From Pomphorhynchus laevis (taxonomy: Eukaryota > Acanthocephala > Palaeacanthocephala > Echinorhynchida > Pomphorhynchidae): a DNA stretch of 64,000 bases. Position 1 is the first letter of the stretch. The number at the start of each line of letters is the position of its first letter. Below the pieces are notes generated by a model, which saw nothing but the letters and a program-made list of their open reading frames with translations, ran no database searches and was not told the DNA's origin. Shown in pieces: positions 31,637 to 43,350 of the stretch. The position numbers were made by a program, and so were the translations under genes. The stretch is taken from assembly GCA_012934845.2 (NCBI GenBank), contig WNNJ02001023.1, positions 36,667 through 100,666 on the forward strand, read 5' to 3'.

Positions 31637-32671
31637 TCAAATTATATTATGCCTAATCGTGGGGAGTCCCCCAGTTGGACAGGACAGTGCATGTGACATT
31701 CTCAATGTCTCTCCACATGAGCACACGGTGAAGCTGTCGGTTGGCAGACTGTTATATCGCACTGATATCGCGTCTCGAAACTCACTGCAGCTCATGCGAC
31801 TTTCTTTATCGTTCAGATAGGGCATACGCAGGCATGATGATGCACCCTTCTCACTGGCAAATTTCAACGCGACTCTAACTTTAAGAGATAACTTGTCTTG
31901 CAGAGTACTCAACTTTTCTTTTACCTTGATACTTTCTTCATCTCTTAAAGATTTAAATATAGAATGTTCCTCTTCAAAACATTCTTCAGAACTTTTGCCT
32001 TTCAGAAATGGCTGACAAATTATGAGTGATCTCGAGTATTTCAGTGCTGTGTCAATAGTAGGGTCGCGGATTCCGAGTCCTCCATCTCTCAATGGCAGTC
32101 CATAAATGACTTCCTCCTCTGATGAAGTTGACACTTTACCCAGTATTTTTGGAATCAGTTCTTTTTGAATTGCATCGCTTAATATCGTAAAATGAGTTGA
32201 AGCCAGTGGACACGTACGCATCACATACAACCATCTAAATTGCAGGGCCTGTGTAAATGCCGAATATGCTACCTGTGCATCTATTTCTGCTATATTCGCT
32301 AGTTTCCCAACATCCGAAACCCATACCTTTACCTTTTCCTCAATCACCTCAGCAACATAGTCATCCGTTCCAATCGGAGATCCCAGCACTTCAGATCCTG
32401 TACTTGTCACAATGACTCCTGTGCCTTTGAATGCTAAAAATGCATCTTTTTCAATCGTTGGATGAACCAATAGCTTGCATTTTGAGGCATTTGTCTTAAA
32501 TCCGTAGCCTTGTCCAATGGTTGTAATTTCATGCCACACTGGTCTAATACTACTTAGATTTCCAATGCAGGTAGCATCATCTGCATACCAGCTGTGAAGA
32601 ACTTCAGGGACTTTAGCTTTAAGCGACCTAATAAGGGGAATCGTTGCGGCAGCATATGCTAACATTTTCAA
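31637..32671 (-). CDS. LINE-D1 reverse transcriptase, thumb and zinc motif
   Basis: A 344-codon open piece beginning in the RT palm (AYAAATIPLI, WYADDATCIGNL, where ADD is the catalytic pair). It continues through the primer-grip region (GSPIGTDDYVAEVIEEKV, WLYVMRTCPLAST, YGLPLRDGGLGIRDP) to CSCGETLRMSHALSC, a CX1CX7HX4C zinc motif. It ends GGLPTIRHNI. In R2/NeSL-type elements the same CCHC motif sits directly before the restriction-like endonuclease. A stop separates this frame from the next at 31583. Confidence 0.88.
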   Translation of the reverse strand: MKMLAYAAATIPLIRSLKAKVPEVLHSWYADDATCIGNLSSIRPVWHEITTIGQGYGFKTNASKCKLLVHPTIEKDAFLAFKGTGVIVTSTGSEVLGSPIGTDDYVAEVIEEKVKVWVSDVGKLANIAEIDAQVAYSAFTQALQFRWLYVMRTCPLASTHFTILSDAIQKELIPKILGKVSTSSEEEVIYGLPLRDGGLGIRDPTIDTALKYSRSLIICQPFLKGKSSEECFEEEHSIFKSLRDEESIKVKEKLSTLQDKLSLKVRVALKFASEKGASSCLRMPYLNDKESRMSCSEFRDAISVRYNSLPTDSFTVCSCGETLRMSHALSCPTGGLPTIRHNII

Positions 32672-33357
32672 CGTATCTCCCTGTGTGAAGCCTTCGCCTT
32701 ACCACAGTATATCATCGTCAATCAGAAGTTCAGCATCATGCATATAGTAATTTTTTAGAATGAATTGTAGTGAATGGCATATTTGATTAATCTTTCGGAG
32801 TGTTAATTGACGCATTGTGTGCGTCAATGAGGAGTACGCATTGCTCTGAAGACGATTCGAAGAGACGTCGGATGTTATGAACAATCTTCTCCGTAGCACA
32901 TCGGTAGCCAACACATAATTGATCTCATAATGCCACGTCTTGTAAATCTGTTGCGATTGTGTGTACGAGGGCTTTTCCGATAATACGCCTGGAAACTTCG
33001 CCGATACCTATAGGCCTTACATCTGGCATTTTATCAATAGCGATCAACTGCAGGAAGTGAAAGCGGTTAGAACTTCATTGTTTATCTGTTTGGTGGCAAT
33101 AAGCGTTGCGAACTTAGCGAGAGCATTTGCCAATTTATTAGACGCATAACCAGAGTCGTGCAAAAGTGCGCACCAGCTGCGAGAATCAAGCCCGGAAGGT
33201 CCAGCACTTCCTTTTGTTCTTCGGGCCGCAGCCTTAATCTGGACGGCATCTAGATCTGAGAATAGCGCTTCTCGATGATTCACAGATCCTTGCAGTGGCG
33301 ATTCAAGTATCAAATACCTGTTGAGATCTTGAGCAATAGGATGTAGTTGTTCAAGGC

Positions 33358-34314
33358 GAAATTATTGAAACATTTATAATAATTTCATAGACATTAGTAC
33401 ATTAGGCTTCCTAATTTTTAAAACGGCCCTTTAAATAGCATTTTTTACTGAAGTGGCTTTGCAAAATAAACCAAATAGGTGTTGATCTAATGAAAATTAT
33501 GAAAATGATTATTGTCTATGCGTTTCGTGAAAATAAACGAGAGGTAGAGCCTAAATAATCTATTAGTTTCTAGTCATGTTTTTAAAATTCCCGCAATTAT
33601 TCAAATTAATTAAATGTTATGAAAATTATCTTTTAATGCAGTGACTCTTTTTTATTGTTTGCAACTCGGTACTTACTCGAACTTCTTAGTTTTAGCAAAC
33701 ATCAACATTTGTCTTAATCAGACTATCTTAAGCACATGATTTGATGAAAGCAACTAATTCAGTTCATGTAGTAATCATATCTAACTCTTAATGTTGCATT
33801 CTAAAATATTATTATAAGCATGTTTTTATATTTTTAGGTTTAAAAACTTCAGAAAGTTTCATTAAAACTTGATACATCTTCTTATTTTGCCTTTCCCGTG
33901 TGTTGGCAGGGTCGACATTTAATTTTAAGAAGATTAAAGACTTAAAATATTTTAAAGATTAAAAAGACTTTAAATATTATAAAATATTATATATTAATAA
34001 ATATTATATACTATAACTTTAAATGTTATATCCCCTAGATGTTTATTGTTTCACATGGTGTACAATCATATCTCGCACTCACTATTCAATTGCTTACAAA
34101 ATTACAATAGAAGTTCCAGTTTTATATCGTTTATTTTTAATTTGAAATATCATATGCAAACTTTGGCACAATTTTTAGGTTTAAATAATTTAGACAACTA
34201 AATAGTTTAGACAACAAATTCAGCTTTAAATAACTTCAAAGTACAAACGTTTAAACCTTTTAGTTAATTAAACTTTATTATAATTATAAATCATGCCTTG
34301 ACTTTTCCTCGATA
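33358..34314. other. AT-rich non-coding region
   Basis: No gene, RNA or repeat recognised. Confidence 0.5.
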
Positions 34315-34450
34315 CTCAAAAAACAAATCAACTTTGTGAATTTCGCCAAAGCATTTGACCACTGCATACAAAAGTCTTATCTGAAGAGGTCAATTGCTCT
34401 GGCAAAAATTTACAAAGCTTATCTATTTGTGATTATCGAGGAACAAGTTA
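34315..34450 (+). mobile_element. Small LINE reverse-transcriptase relic
   Basis: One frame reads INFVNFAKAFDHC followed by LALAKIYKAYLFV, resembling the DFAKAFD block of LINE RTs and the following helix. Too short to place in a family. Confidence 0.4.
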
Positions 34451-34734
34451 AGGTATGATTAAATTTAATCCGAAGATATTTCTATGCGAATTATTTACTT
34501 TAAATAGCCTCGGATAGGGCACGAAATATTGATATCTTAACTCTTTAACGAAACTCTTTAATGATTGCAATACAATTTCTAACAATGATTTGCCTTAGAG
34601 ATAACAATTACATTGGTGTTATCAATATATTGGATTTGATTTAGATATTAAGAATTCAGTTTTTTGACCTTTGGCATTGAATCATAAGGAAAAGAAACAA
34701 ATATTTAAAATTTATTATATACCTCATTCTCCTA

Positions 34735-35172
34735 CTTTCAGAGGGTTCTCCTACTTTCGGAGGGTTCTCCTACTTTCCTAGTTCTCCTAGTTCGTTCATT
34801 TAGTTAGTTCAGTCAGTGCGTTTAGTCCGTTCAATCAGTCCGTTCGTACAGTCTATTCGTTCAGTCCATTAGTTCAGTCTGTTTGTACAGTTAGTTCGTT
34901 CATTTTGATCGTTTAGCCCGTTCGTTTAGTCCATTCGTTCAATCAGTTCATTCAGTCAATTCGTTCAGTTCATTCGTTCAGTCCTTTTGTACAGTCAGTT
35001 CGTTCATTTTGTTCGTTTAGCCCGTTCGTTCAATCAGTTCGTTCAGTCAGTTCGTTCCGTCCAATTGATACACTTTTCTTGTTTATACGCCCATCCTTCT
35101 TTATCAACATTACTTGGGACCGGTCATGTAGAACCCTCATGACAGAGGGTTCTCCTACTTTCCTAGTTCTAT
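34735..35172. repeat. Degenerate octamer minisatellite flanked by direct repeats
   Basis: From 34790 to about 35070 the unit GTTCAGTC/GTTCGTTC recurs some 30 times with point variants. On both sides (34735-34790 and 35146-35172) lie copies of GAGGGTTCTCCTACTTTC, so the octamer array is bracketed by direct repeats. Confidence 0.8.
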
Positions 35173-35174
35173 TT

Positions 35175-36020
35175 TCAGAGAGTGCACCGGTGGTTTAAAA
35201 AGCTTAATTGTTTGGCGGACCGAGAAATCAAAAATTGGAATTTCCTTATAGGGTGGTGAACAGCTAATCGTGCTCCGCGAATACAACTAGAAGTCATTTT
35301 TGCCAGAATAATTCCAATTCCGCTTCGTAATTTCGTCATTATAAGAGGTGCTATGAACTCTTTCAAATATAGTTGCAATTATCTTCAATATAACTACCGA
35401 CTCTGCCATCATTTCTCAACCTCATGTTGAACACTTTTTATAGGATTTCATTAGATTTTTGGTCAATTTCGGTTAACTCAGTTATCATCGACCTTATTGA
35501 TAATGCAAGTGGGTCAAACAAATCGACTACGTAATAGCATGACCTTTGCAAATGCATCAATTTATGCTGAACCGATCTTACCAGAGCCACATATGTGATC
35601 TGAATCTCAGAATGACCTATTCGCGTGAGGCTATTTACTGATTCGATCAAAGAGTACACCAATGATTCAGCATGTTTTTTACATAGTCCTCGTTTTTAAT
35701 AGGAGATCCTAACCAATAGGAGATCCTAACACACATATGCCATCAACAACGACCGGAATTTTGATGTCATCAAATAACGCATGAAGCTTTTCCATATCAA
35801 GTTCATTCGTATACAGTCTAAAGTTCTGTGGATTAACGAAAACATGTAGGATGATCCTATTTCCCGTATCAGTTTGAAGGCCGTTTTCACAGCGTTTGGG
35901 TCACCAAACAGATTACCATCATCGACATACCAGCGCTTTACAATAGTGAGACACTTTGTGGCAATCCGTTAGATCATAGGAAGCGTGGCAGCAGCAAAAG
36001 CAGACAGAAAAAACATCATA
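35175..36020 (-). mobile_element. LINE-D2: decayed second copy of the RLE-type element
   Basis: The minus strand reads SAFAAATLPMI and KRWYVDDGNLFGDPNAVKTA, parallel to AYAAATIPLI and WYADDATCIGNL of D1. It continues (35438-35662) with EIQITYVALVRSVQHKLMHL, parallel to AQVAYSAFTQALQFRWLYVM. Many stops; amino-acid identity to D1 is low, so this is an older or different lineage of the same family. The end towards 35175 is uncertain. Confidence 0.6.
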
Positions 36021-36039
36021 TTAAATATTTCTCTCACAT

Positions 36040-36599
36040 AGCTATTTCACCTTCTTCCCATTTCGTCTGATGAAGTTTCTTCGATTCTTCTGTCATTACC
36101 TAATAAAAACTCTCCTTCTGACCCAATTCCCACTCACATGCTTAAAAATATATATGCTCATCTATCTCACCCTTCTTAGCCACATTGTTCAACTTCTCTA
36201 TCCACAGCCGCACATTTCTTTTCAACTGGAAATGCGCCACTTCGTCCTCTCCTCAAAAAGAAATATTTCAACCCCTCGCTACCATCTTCGTACCATCCTA
36301 TTTCACTTCTCACAACTCTCTCCAAACTCCATGAGCGTCTTGTCCTCAAGCAAGTTAATGCATATATATTTTCCTCCGACTTGTTTCCTCTCTTCCAAGC
36401 TGCTTTTCGCTCTAATCACTCTACTGAAATTGCCAGTCTTAAAGTTTATAAGGACTTACTCATCTCGCGCGATCAAACATTATGTAAGGTCATAGTTTCT
36501 CTTGATATATCGTCTGCTTTTGACATCGTCGATCAATCGATTCTTCTACATTGTCTTCGTCATGATTATGACTTCTCCTTATCCACTGTAGCTTAGTTT

Positions 36600-36684
<85 letters not shown>

Positions 36685-37472
36685 CCGTACTTTTCGCGTC
36701 TGTTCTAATTCTTCTCTTTTCAATCCTTCTTCCGTCCCAAGCGGTGTTCTACAAGGCTCCGTATCAAGCCCTTTGCTTTTCTCTCTTCTCGGTGACTTGT
36801 ATTCTATTTCTCACACATTTAACTTACATTTTATGCAATAAGATGATGGCATACTCATCTCTGATCATGTACCTGCTTATCATATTCATAATATTAGTGT
36901 TTTTGCTTACAACTGCCTTGTCTCAATTTGCAATTATCTTTATTCCCTTCATCTTTCTCTTAATCTTAATAAATCCAAAATTTTGTATATATTTCCTCGA
37001 CGTCTCGGCTTAGTTTCCATCCCTATCATTTCTATACGATAATATTTATCGTATTCACGATCTTAGTGTTTCTGCTTCCGACTGTCTTGTCTCAATTTCC
37101 AATCATCTTTCTTCCCTTCGCCTTTCTCTGAATCCTGATAAATCCAAAATTATGTGGATCCTACATCAACGCCTCGGCTTCGACCCTCCCTCTGTATCAT
37201 TAAATTCTACAATGCTTCCTATCGCTGATAATCTCGTTTTCCTAGGCTTCCATTTCGACAACCGATTTTCACTTATACCTTTCATTCGGGATAAATTACG
37301 CTCATGTAACTCGATTCTTCGCAACCACCGTCAAATTCGTTGATTTATTAATTTCCCTTCTTGTATGACTCTCATATTGTCTCTCCTTTTCTCATGACTT
37401 GATTACTGTCTTAGTCTGTTTTTCAACTCACCTAAATTTACTCTTTTCCCCTACAACGCATCGTCAACGCAG
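36040..37472 (+). mobile_element. LINE-B6: plus-strand LINE-B fragment, composite of two pieces
   Basis: Plus-strand RT sequence of the B4 subfamily. It begins at LFHLLPISSDEVSSILLSLP (36040) and includes AAFRSNHSTEIASLKVY and IVSLDISSAFDIVDQS. At about 37047 it jumps back and repeats some 130 bp already present at 36880-37010 before continuing (MWILHQRLGFDPPSVSLNST). It is broken by many stops and by a (TA)n tract, and is cut at 37472 by LINE-A3. Confidence 0.85.
36601..36680. repeat. (TA)n microsatellite within LINE-B6
   Basis: About 37 uninterrupted TA units at the point where the RT frame of LINE-B6 breaks. Confidence 0.95.
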
Positions 37473-39764
37473 AACCACCCGGGGTCTTTCACCCCCCCCC
37501 GAAGAATTTAATCGACGCGTACAATGCTGGGTAAACGAAATACGATGAGCTTAGAAACCTTAGCCTTTGCTCTGTGGGACGTCCTCTTGAGAAGAAGACT
37601 AATCCCGAGATAACCCAAGTGCCCCAAAGGCTCACCTGGGTTTTCCCTTTTAATGACAGATACTGAGCCCGTTTCAGGGCCTACCTAGCTTTCTTCAGTA
37701 TACGTTTGAGTCTATAAAGGTCAGCTTTTGCCGACCAGTTCACCGTAACGGTGAACCTTAGGTATTTTACTCGACTTGTGAAGGTGGGAAGTGGTTCAGA
37801 GGCAAATATGGAGGAGCGCGCAGAGAATGCTAATCTCTTAAGCTTCTGCTTTGTAGCAGGGGTGTCATGAAAGACAACTGCCTGCGATTTGGCGGAGTTT
37901 AAAATAAGATTGGATATGGGTAACTGACCTTTAAATCTTAAAAAAAACAGTTGATGTCAGAAACTACGTCTTTGCACCTGTGTCCAGATAACAGGGCTGT
38001 GGTGTCATCAGCATACACCACAAGACGTTGTTCGCGTTTAAATATTTTGAATAGATTAATGGAGGCAGCAAGATATAAGATAGGAGAAAGAGGTGAACCT
38101 TGAGGCACACCCGTAATAGGGTAGAACTGACGCGCATCAGGGTCGTCTTCATAATAAAACCGCTTGGTGTACAGCAAGATCTCCACCCTGTTCACAATTC
38201 TCGCAGGCAACCCGGAGGGACCTGAGAGAAGAGATCACAAAAGGAATAGAGATGCGGTCAAATGCAGCAGAAAAGTCAAGGAAAATAGCCACAACTAGGC
38301 GATGGCTATTCTCCCGACAAAACTGCTCCACCTCACCTACTGCTGAATGGACCGAGCGACCTTTGACGAACCCATGAAAACCTGGAGGGATCAAATTACG
38401 CCTATTTAAATGGTCGCGGATTTTACGCGCAAGCGCTTTTTCGTAAATCGACACGAGGGAATTTTGAATCGAAATGGGTCGCAGGTCTTTAGGACATGAG
38501 CAGGATTTTTTCTTAGGGATAAAAACACGCTTACTAATATTGATGCCTGCTACATCGGATGGGGAGGCTAAAATCATTGTTACGGACACCTCTCTTCTCT
38601 GATCAGCTGTCAAAAGCTGACAGACCCGAGAAGAAAGTGGAACGACGGATTTGGAGGTGCCCGGGAGTGGACCCCAGGAGTAAAGAATATCCGTAACAGA
38701 TATATCCCTACTCCTGAAGTTACACCAAGGCGAGATTGGTTGAGGTGATTGAGTGGCTCCATAGTTGTGTAGGGCTAGTGACTCCTCCAAAACTTTTTCA
38801 AGGCCTACATTCCCTATCCAACTCAATGCTCTATCCTTCCAGCAAACAAACTTCTCCTTCTTGAAAATCTTCTAAAAGGAAGACTGAGAAGGATTAAGGC
38901 GAGCGATACTCGTCCTATCCCTACTCAGCTAAAACCTGTATCTAGTGCTCCAGTATTCATTCGAGAGGGTTTGTTTGGCGGAAGCAGAGAGATTAGGGAG
39001 GTTCAGTAATTTTGCTAGGACCTTGAGTTTCGTCGGAGTGGGATTGTATATACGACCTTTATAGGTAGTCGATAGAATCGCGGTAGCTTGCGAAAAGAGG
39101 TAGGTATTAAATTCGGTCAGACTCTCATTTCCTATTCGGGGAAAGAGTTGGATAGCCGCCTGAAAGAAGGCTACTCTGATTGGATCAAAGTGAAACCTTC
39201 TGCGAAGCAACATATCTTCCTCAATTCTCCAACGAATTAGGTCATGAGAGGTGGACAATTGCTGGCGCGACTGCTCCGTGCAGAGGGGTTTTAACAGCCA
39301 CCTCGAGTGAAGCAGTAAAATGTCGAGGATAGAATTTGTTGATGTGCAATGAAAGGTAGAGGATAGGGGTTTGTGAATAAGATAACCGTTCCTAGCTCTG
39401 CGAAGCGCTGCATTGATCCAACGACCAGTTCTGTCGTTGAAATCTCCAAGTATCATGTCATAACCGCTGTCAATAATACTATCCAGGAGGTCACAGTTCT
39501 TGTGAATTTCCCCTGAACGGATGTAGACATTGGCTAGGCTGAGGCGCTTACCTTCTTATTGAGTGAAACTACTAAACAAGACATGGCTGGACATGAATAG
39601 TTTAATAGGAGGGAGGATCTTAAAGAGCACTTAACTAAGGTCAAGAGTCCTTGAGATGAAGATGAGTGAGGTGGGGTTATATACCGAGTATAGTGGGAAC
39701 AGATGTGCTTTCGGATAAATCGAGTAATGTCTTGGAAAGGCGGATAGACCGCGTCTCCTGAAGG
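37473..39764 (-). mobile_element. LINE-A3: 5'-truncated LINE-A inserted in LINE-B6
   Basis: A minus-strand copy, 2.3 kb. Its 3' end abuts LINE-B6 exactly after CGTCAACGCAG and shows the common family A terminus. The 5' end is truncated inside EN (39764). The rest of LINE-B6 is not found beyond it, so either the insertion deleted that part or B6 was already truncated. Confidence 0.9.
37490..39764 (-). pseudogene. LINE-A3 ORF2 remnant (EN and RT)
   Basis: EN pieces are at 39534-39806 (HYTRYITPPHSSSSQGLLTL; the last codons read flank) and 38929-39456 (ILGDFNDRTGRWINAAL, kept intact). RT pieces are at 38149-38826 (PKDLRPISIQNSLVSIYEKA, FLDFSAAFDRIS) and 37938-38210 (GVPQGSPLSPILYLAAS, VVYADDTTALLSGH). 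This copy keeps the catalytic YADD that A2 has lost. Frameshifts separate the pieces. Confidence 0.88.
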
Positions 39765-39782
39765 TGTCAGGATACGTGTCAG

Positions 39783-39925
39783 GCTTTTCGTATTGGGCCT
39801 ATTCATTCAATCGGCTATTCGTATTGAGTACTTTGGTCGTTTCAGATTTTTCGTATTGGACACTTTATTTAATACACTTTTCGTATTGAGCACTATAGTC
39901 GCTTCAGGTTTTTCGTGTTGAGTAC
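39783..39925. repeat. Irregular tandem repeat with core TTTTCGTATTGAGYACT
   Basis: Five copies of a TTCGTATTG-type core at spacings of about 25-40 bp, the last altered to TTCGTGTTG, starting 20 bp beyond the LINE-A3 5' end. Non-coding. Confidence 0.65.
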
Positions 39926-40589
39926 TTAATTAGTCGGGGAAATAATCAAATTTTGAGTAATACGTATTTTGAATATCTATATATGCGATCACGTTCAATT
40001 AATAATTTCAAGACAATGATAGTCTTGAGCTTTACTTTTAAATATTGTTGCTCACTGTAAGTAAATGTTATATTCCTGCTATTATAGTATTACAATACAT
40101 TTCATAGTACTTAAAGGATGTGTTGGTATATTACAATTATGAAGAATATGCTAACATTTTATTTTATCGATTATTATTTTTTTGAAACAGCTGCTCTTAT
40201 ATTATATACTTTTTAAATATCACAGTCAATAATGAGGCATCACTTAAATTGTGAAGCTTAATAGCAAGCGAGCTTTAATTTTGAGTTCTCCAATCGGGAT
40301 ATCATCATTTGGCGGCTGCGAATTCGCTTTTATCAAATTGCAGCATTAATCAAGAAGACGATAACTCTAAAATACTCCTTTATTTTTACTCAATTTATTT
40401 GATGGTTGACAGGCTGTGCTGATATCAATATATTGAGTATATCCGAATGTACATATAAGTTTTTTAATATGGACATTTTCTGTGGCTTTCGCCCATATTC
40501 CAGGGCGCAAATTTGCTCTTGAAGTGTCAAATACTGATCTGCAACACATGCTAATTTATTAAGAAAATTATTGTCATATATGTCGTATA
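39926..40589. other. AT-rich non-coding region
   Basis: The only open frame of note (40367-40549, minus, 60 codons, CRSVFDTSRANLRPGIWAKA) matches no family I know. Otherwise nothing recognised. Confidence 0.4.
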
Positions 40590-41035
40590 TATTTTATTAA
40601 ATAAGCTAACTGAGTCTACATATTTTATATTGCAAATTAAAAATAAATGCAAAATAAAAGTTAAATAGTTAAATAATAAAAAATTGATTAATAATAAATA
40701 ATTGTTTTTAGATTTTCTATAATTTATATCGAGTTAAAATAAAAAATTGAAATTTAAAAAGTCATTTTTATGAATTGACTAATAAATAACAGACGTTGTA
40801 TCAGAATAAGAATTAGAGGTCATCAGGAGGAACTGCTATGCTATCAGGTTTCGGCCCCTAACTCCTCTACCCAACATAGCAGCGGGGCCAAATACATGCT
40901 AATGATGTATTTCCTCTGAAATAACTATCTAGTATCTTATTCTAATACAAAGTATATTATTTATTATCCATCCATAAAAATTTGCCACTTGAGAGTTTAA
41001 ATTTATTCTTTAAATTATTGTGTTGATCTAATTTC
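40590..41035. mobile_element. Inverted partial copy of the family M element at 23.4-24.1 kb
   Basis: AAGCTAACTGAGTC at 40605 pairs with the inverse of the 24 kb copy, and the internal core (CTACCCAACATAG, 40870) is its reverse complement. Inverted termini of the AATAAATAA, TTGTATCAGAATAAGA type bracket 40784-40972. No protein-coding capacity. Confidence 0.65.
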
Positions 41036-41674
41036 TCTTGTAATTTTCGTATTTATCGAAATGTAAGGTACTATTAAAGCAGTTCTTATTCCGTATTTAC
41101 TTTCAAATTCTGTGTACATGTGAGCTCAAAGCCCTTTTAATAATAATTGATAAAATCATTCAAATACGAGATAAAAATTATTGATTTTCTCGTAAATCTT
41201 ATTTTCAATATAACCCACTAATTTTGAACTTTATGTAATTTGATCCCAAGCATCTTGTCATGTCCAGTTGTTGCGCTCTGACAATAATATTATATAATGA
41301 GCATGTTTCTAAACTAGGTTGTATTCTGCTTTTATATAACATTTAATTGTTAGCTAATTGAAATTAAATAAATTATAATAATTGAAAATTATTATAATAT
41401 TTATATATAAATTATTAATATAATAGTTTAAAAGTAAATTACATTTCAATTAATTATATTTAATGTGTTTGGGTTATGGAAGTATGCCTTAATTAAATTT
41501 AGAATAGTATATAAAATAGAATAGTATATAAATATGAAAGCTATGACGATCAAGTTGACAAAAAACGCCTTAGTAGTCCGAGTAGCCGAATGCATCTGAT
41601 ATACAAAATCAATACGTGAAGTCGAGTTCTATGATCATGACTAACCATAACTCCGATTTCGGTTACGAATTTAC
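41036..41674. other. AT-rich non-coding region
   Basis: No gene, RNA or repeat recognised. Confidence 0.5.
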
Positions 41675-41914
41675 GGTCACGCTTACATAACAACGAAAAA
41701 AATCTAAATCATGTGTCGAGAATATCAGTACGTAGGCGGTATTCAAATGTAATAATGGAGGGAGCGCGGCGGATGTCGAAAGGGAGCTGATTCCAGGGGA
41801 GGAAGGCGGCGACGAGGGAGGATCGGAAACCGTAGTTGTTAAAATAATTGGGAACGTAGAGTAAGAGGGAGTGACGGGAACGTAGCGATCGAAAGGTGGG
41901 GGCGAGTGTCATCT
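41675..41914 (-). mobile_element. LINE-B3, 3' part (split by LINE-B2)
   Basis: The 3' end of an older LINE-B, truncated inside the 3' hairpin at about 41675. The piece at 41709-41912 reads RSRHSLLLYVPNYFNNYG, the ORF2 C-terminus. It is cut at 41914 by LINE-B2 and resumes at 46015. Confidence 0.9.
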
Positions 41915-41918
41915 AAAA

Positions 41919-43350
41919 AAAAGATTTATTTTAACGTGGCAAATGCGTGCCAGCGCACGCTTACATGACCACAACAAAACAAAAATGTAAATCATGTGTC
42001 GAGAAGGTGTGAACGGAGGAGGTGTTTGAATGTGATAAAGGAGGGAGCGCGGCGGACGTCGAGAGGGAAGTTGATTCCAGGCGAGTGAGGCGGCGACGAG
42101 GAAGGATCGGAGACCGTAGTTGTTGGAGTAATTGGGAACGTGGAGTAAGAGGGTATGACGGGAACGCAGCGATAGCGAGGTGGGGCGAGTGTCGTCTAAG
42201 AAAGGAAGGTTGATGAACGATGGGGATCCGACAGCGATAAGACGAAAAGTTGCGAGAAGATAGCGGAGTTTGATGCGGATGTGGATGGTGAAACAGGAGA
42301 GTTGGGCAAAATATGTGGATGTGTGGTCGAAGCGACAGAGACGAAAGAGCACTCGAACGGCGGTGTTGATTATTCGTTGTAGGGGTAGGATGATGGATTT
42401 TGGAGAATTGGCGAAAAGGCTAAGGCAGTAATCGATTTTAGGGAAAAGAAGCGATGAAAGAAGTAGACATACAAGAACGGAAGTCGATAAGGGGGCGGAT
42501 ACGGCGGATGTCACGGAGAATTAAGTTAGACGAGCGGACCTTGTCACGGACGAAGGGTTTAAGGGAAAGATAATCATCGAAACGGAAGGCTTAAAAAGTG
42601 AGATTGTGTACTATGGGGATGATTGATGAGGCAAAAGATACAGTGGGATGAGATATGTTTGGTTTACGGGGTAGGATTTACATTATTTTAGACTTGTCGG
42701 GGTTTAGAACGAGATGGAGATTGGAGAGACGTTTGTAGATAGAAGAAAGACAGTTGGAGGCAGAAATGCCGATATCGTGTATGCGATGTGCGGGTGCATG
42801 AGCATATATGAGGATGTCATCGGCGTATTGCATGACGTTAAAGGAGAAAGGTTTGATAAATTGAGAGAGATCGCCGAGCAGAAGATAGAAAAGCATGGGA
42901 CCTAGGACTGAATCTTGTGGGACCCCGTAAAAGATGGGGATGGGAGGGCAGGATGATGAATTAGAACAGACGCGAAAGGAACGGTCGGATAGATATGAGG
43001 CAAACCATGCTACGGAGGAGGAAGAAAAGCCGTAATCATAACGAAGGCGATAAAGGATGACGGAGTGGTCGACAATGTCAAAGGCGGAAGAGAGGTCGAG
43101 GAAGATAAGAACACTATATAGAGCCTTGTCTCGACAAATGAGTAAATCGTTGTAAACTTTCATGCAGGCGATTTCTGTGAAGTGATTAGAGCGGAATACG
43201 GATCGGAAAGGAGGGTACAGATTGTGAATGATGAGAGATACGCGTTGATCTGTATTAAGATGAGGCGTTCTAAGAGCTTAGAAAGAGTAGGGAGTAGTGA
43301 AATGGGGCGATAGCTAGAAGGAAGTGAGGGGTCGAGCGATTGTTTTTTAA
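41919..43350 (-). pseudogene. LINE-B2 ORF2, reverse transcriptase half, frameshifted
   Basis: RT pieces at 42678-43163 (FLDLSSAFDIVDHS, GVPQDSVLGPMLFYLLLGD, YADDILIYAHAP) and 41909-42514 (LFPKIDYCLSLFANSPKSII and the C-terminus). The PQG block reads PQD. Frameshifts lie near 43340, 43200 and 42600. B1 has the intact counterpart. Confidence 0.9.
41945..41960 (-). other. LINE-B2 3'-terminal hairpin
   Basis: A perfect 6-bp stem GCGTGC/GCACGC with a 4-nt loop. Compared with B4/B5 an A-T pair has become G-C on both sides. Confidence 0.85.

Larger units (their letters stand above)
31030..33357 (-). mobile_element. LINE-D1: non-LTR retrotransposon with restriction-like endonuclease, 5'-truncated
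   Basis: A minus-strand element. From its 5' side it shows the N-terminal RT-flanking motif AARRTKGSAGPSGLDSRSW (33200), VRPIGIGEVSRRIIGKA (33000), EQCVLLIDAHNA (32830), FTQGDTLKM (32680) and YADDATCIGNL. A CCHC motif and an RLE-like domain follow. It is not related to families A-C: it has no AP endonuclease, and the nuclease lies C-terminal to RT. Proteins of this type are common in cnidarians and other invertebrates. Boundaries are approximate. Confidence 0.82.

Noticed and set aside
40830-40860. CTGATGA close to CGAAAC in the inverted family M copy (and 23.8 kb)
   Set aside because: The two boxes could only fit a type II layout, but helix I cannot form and two extra bases separate helix II from GAAA; the 23.4 kb copy reads TTGATGA.
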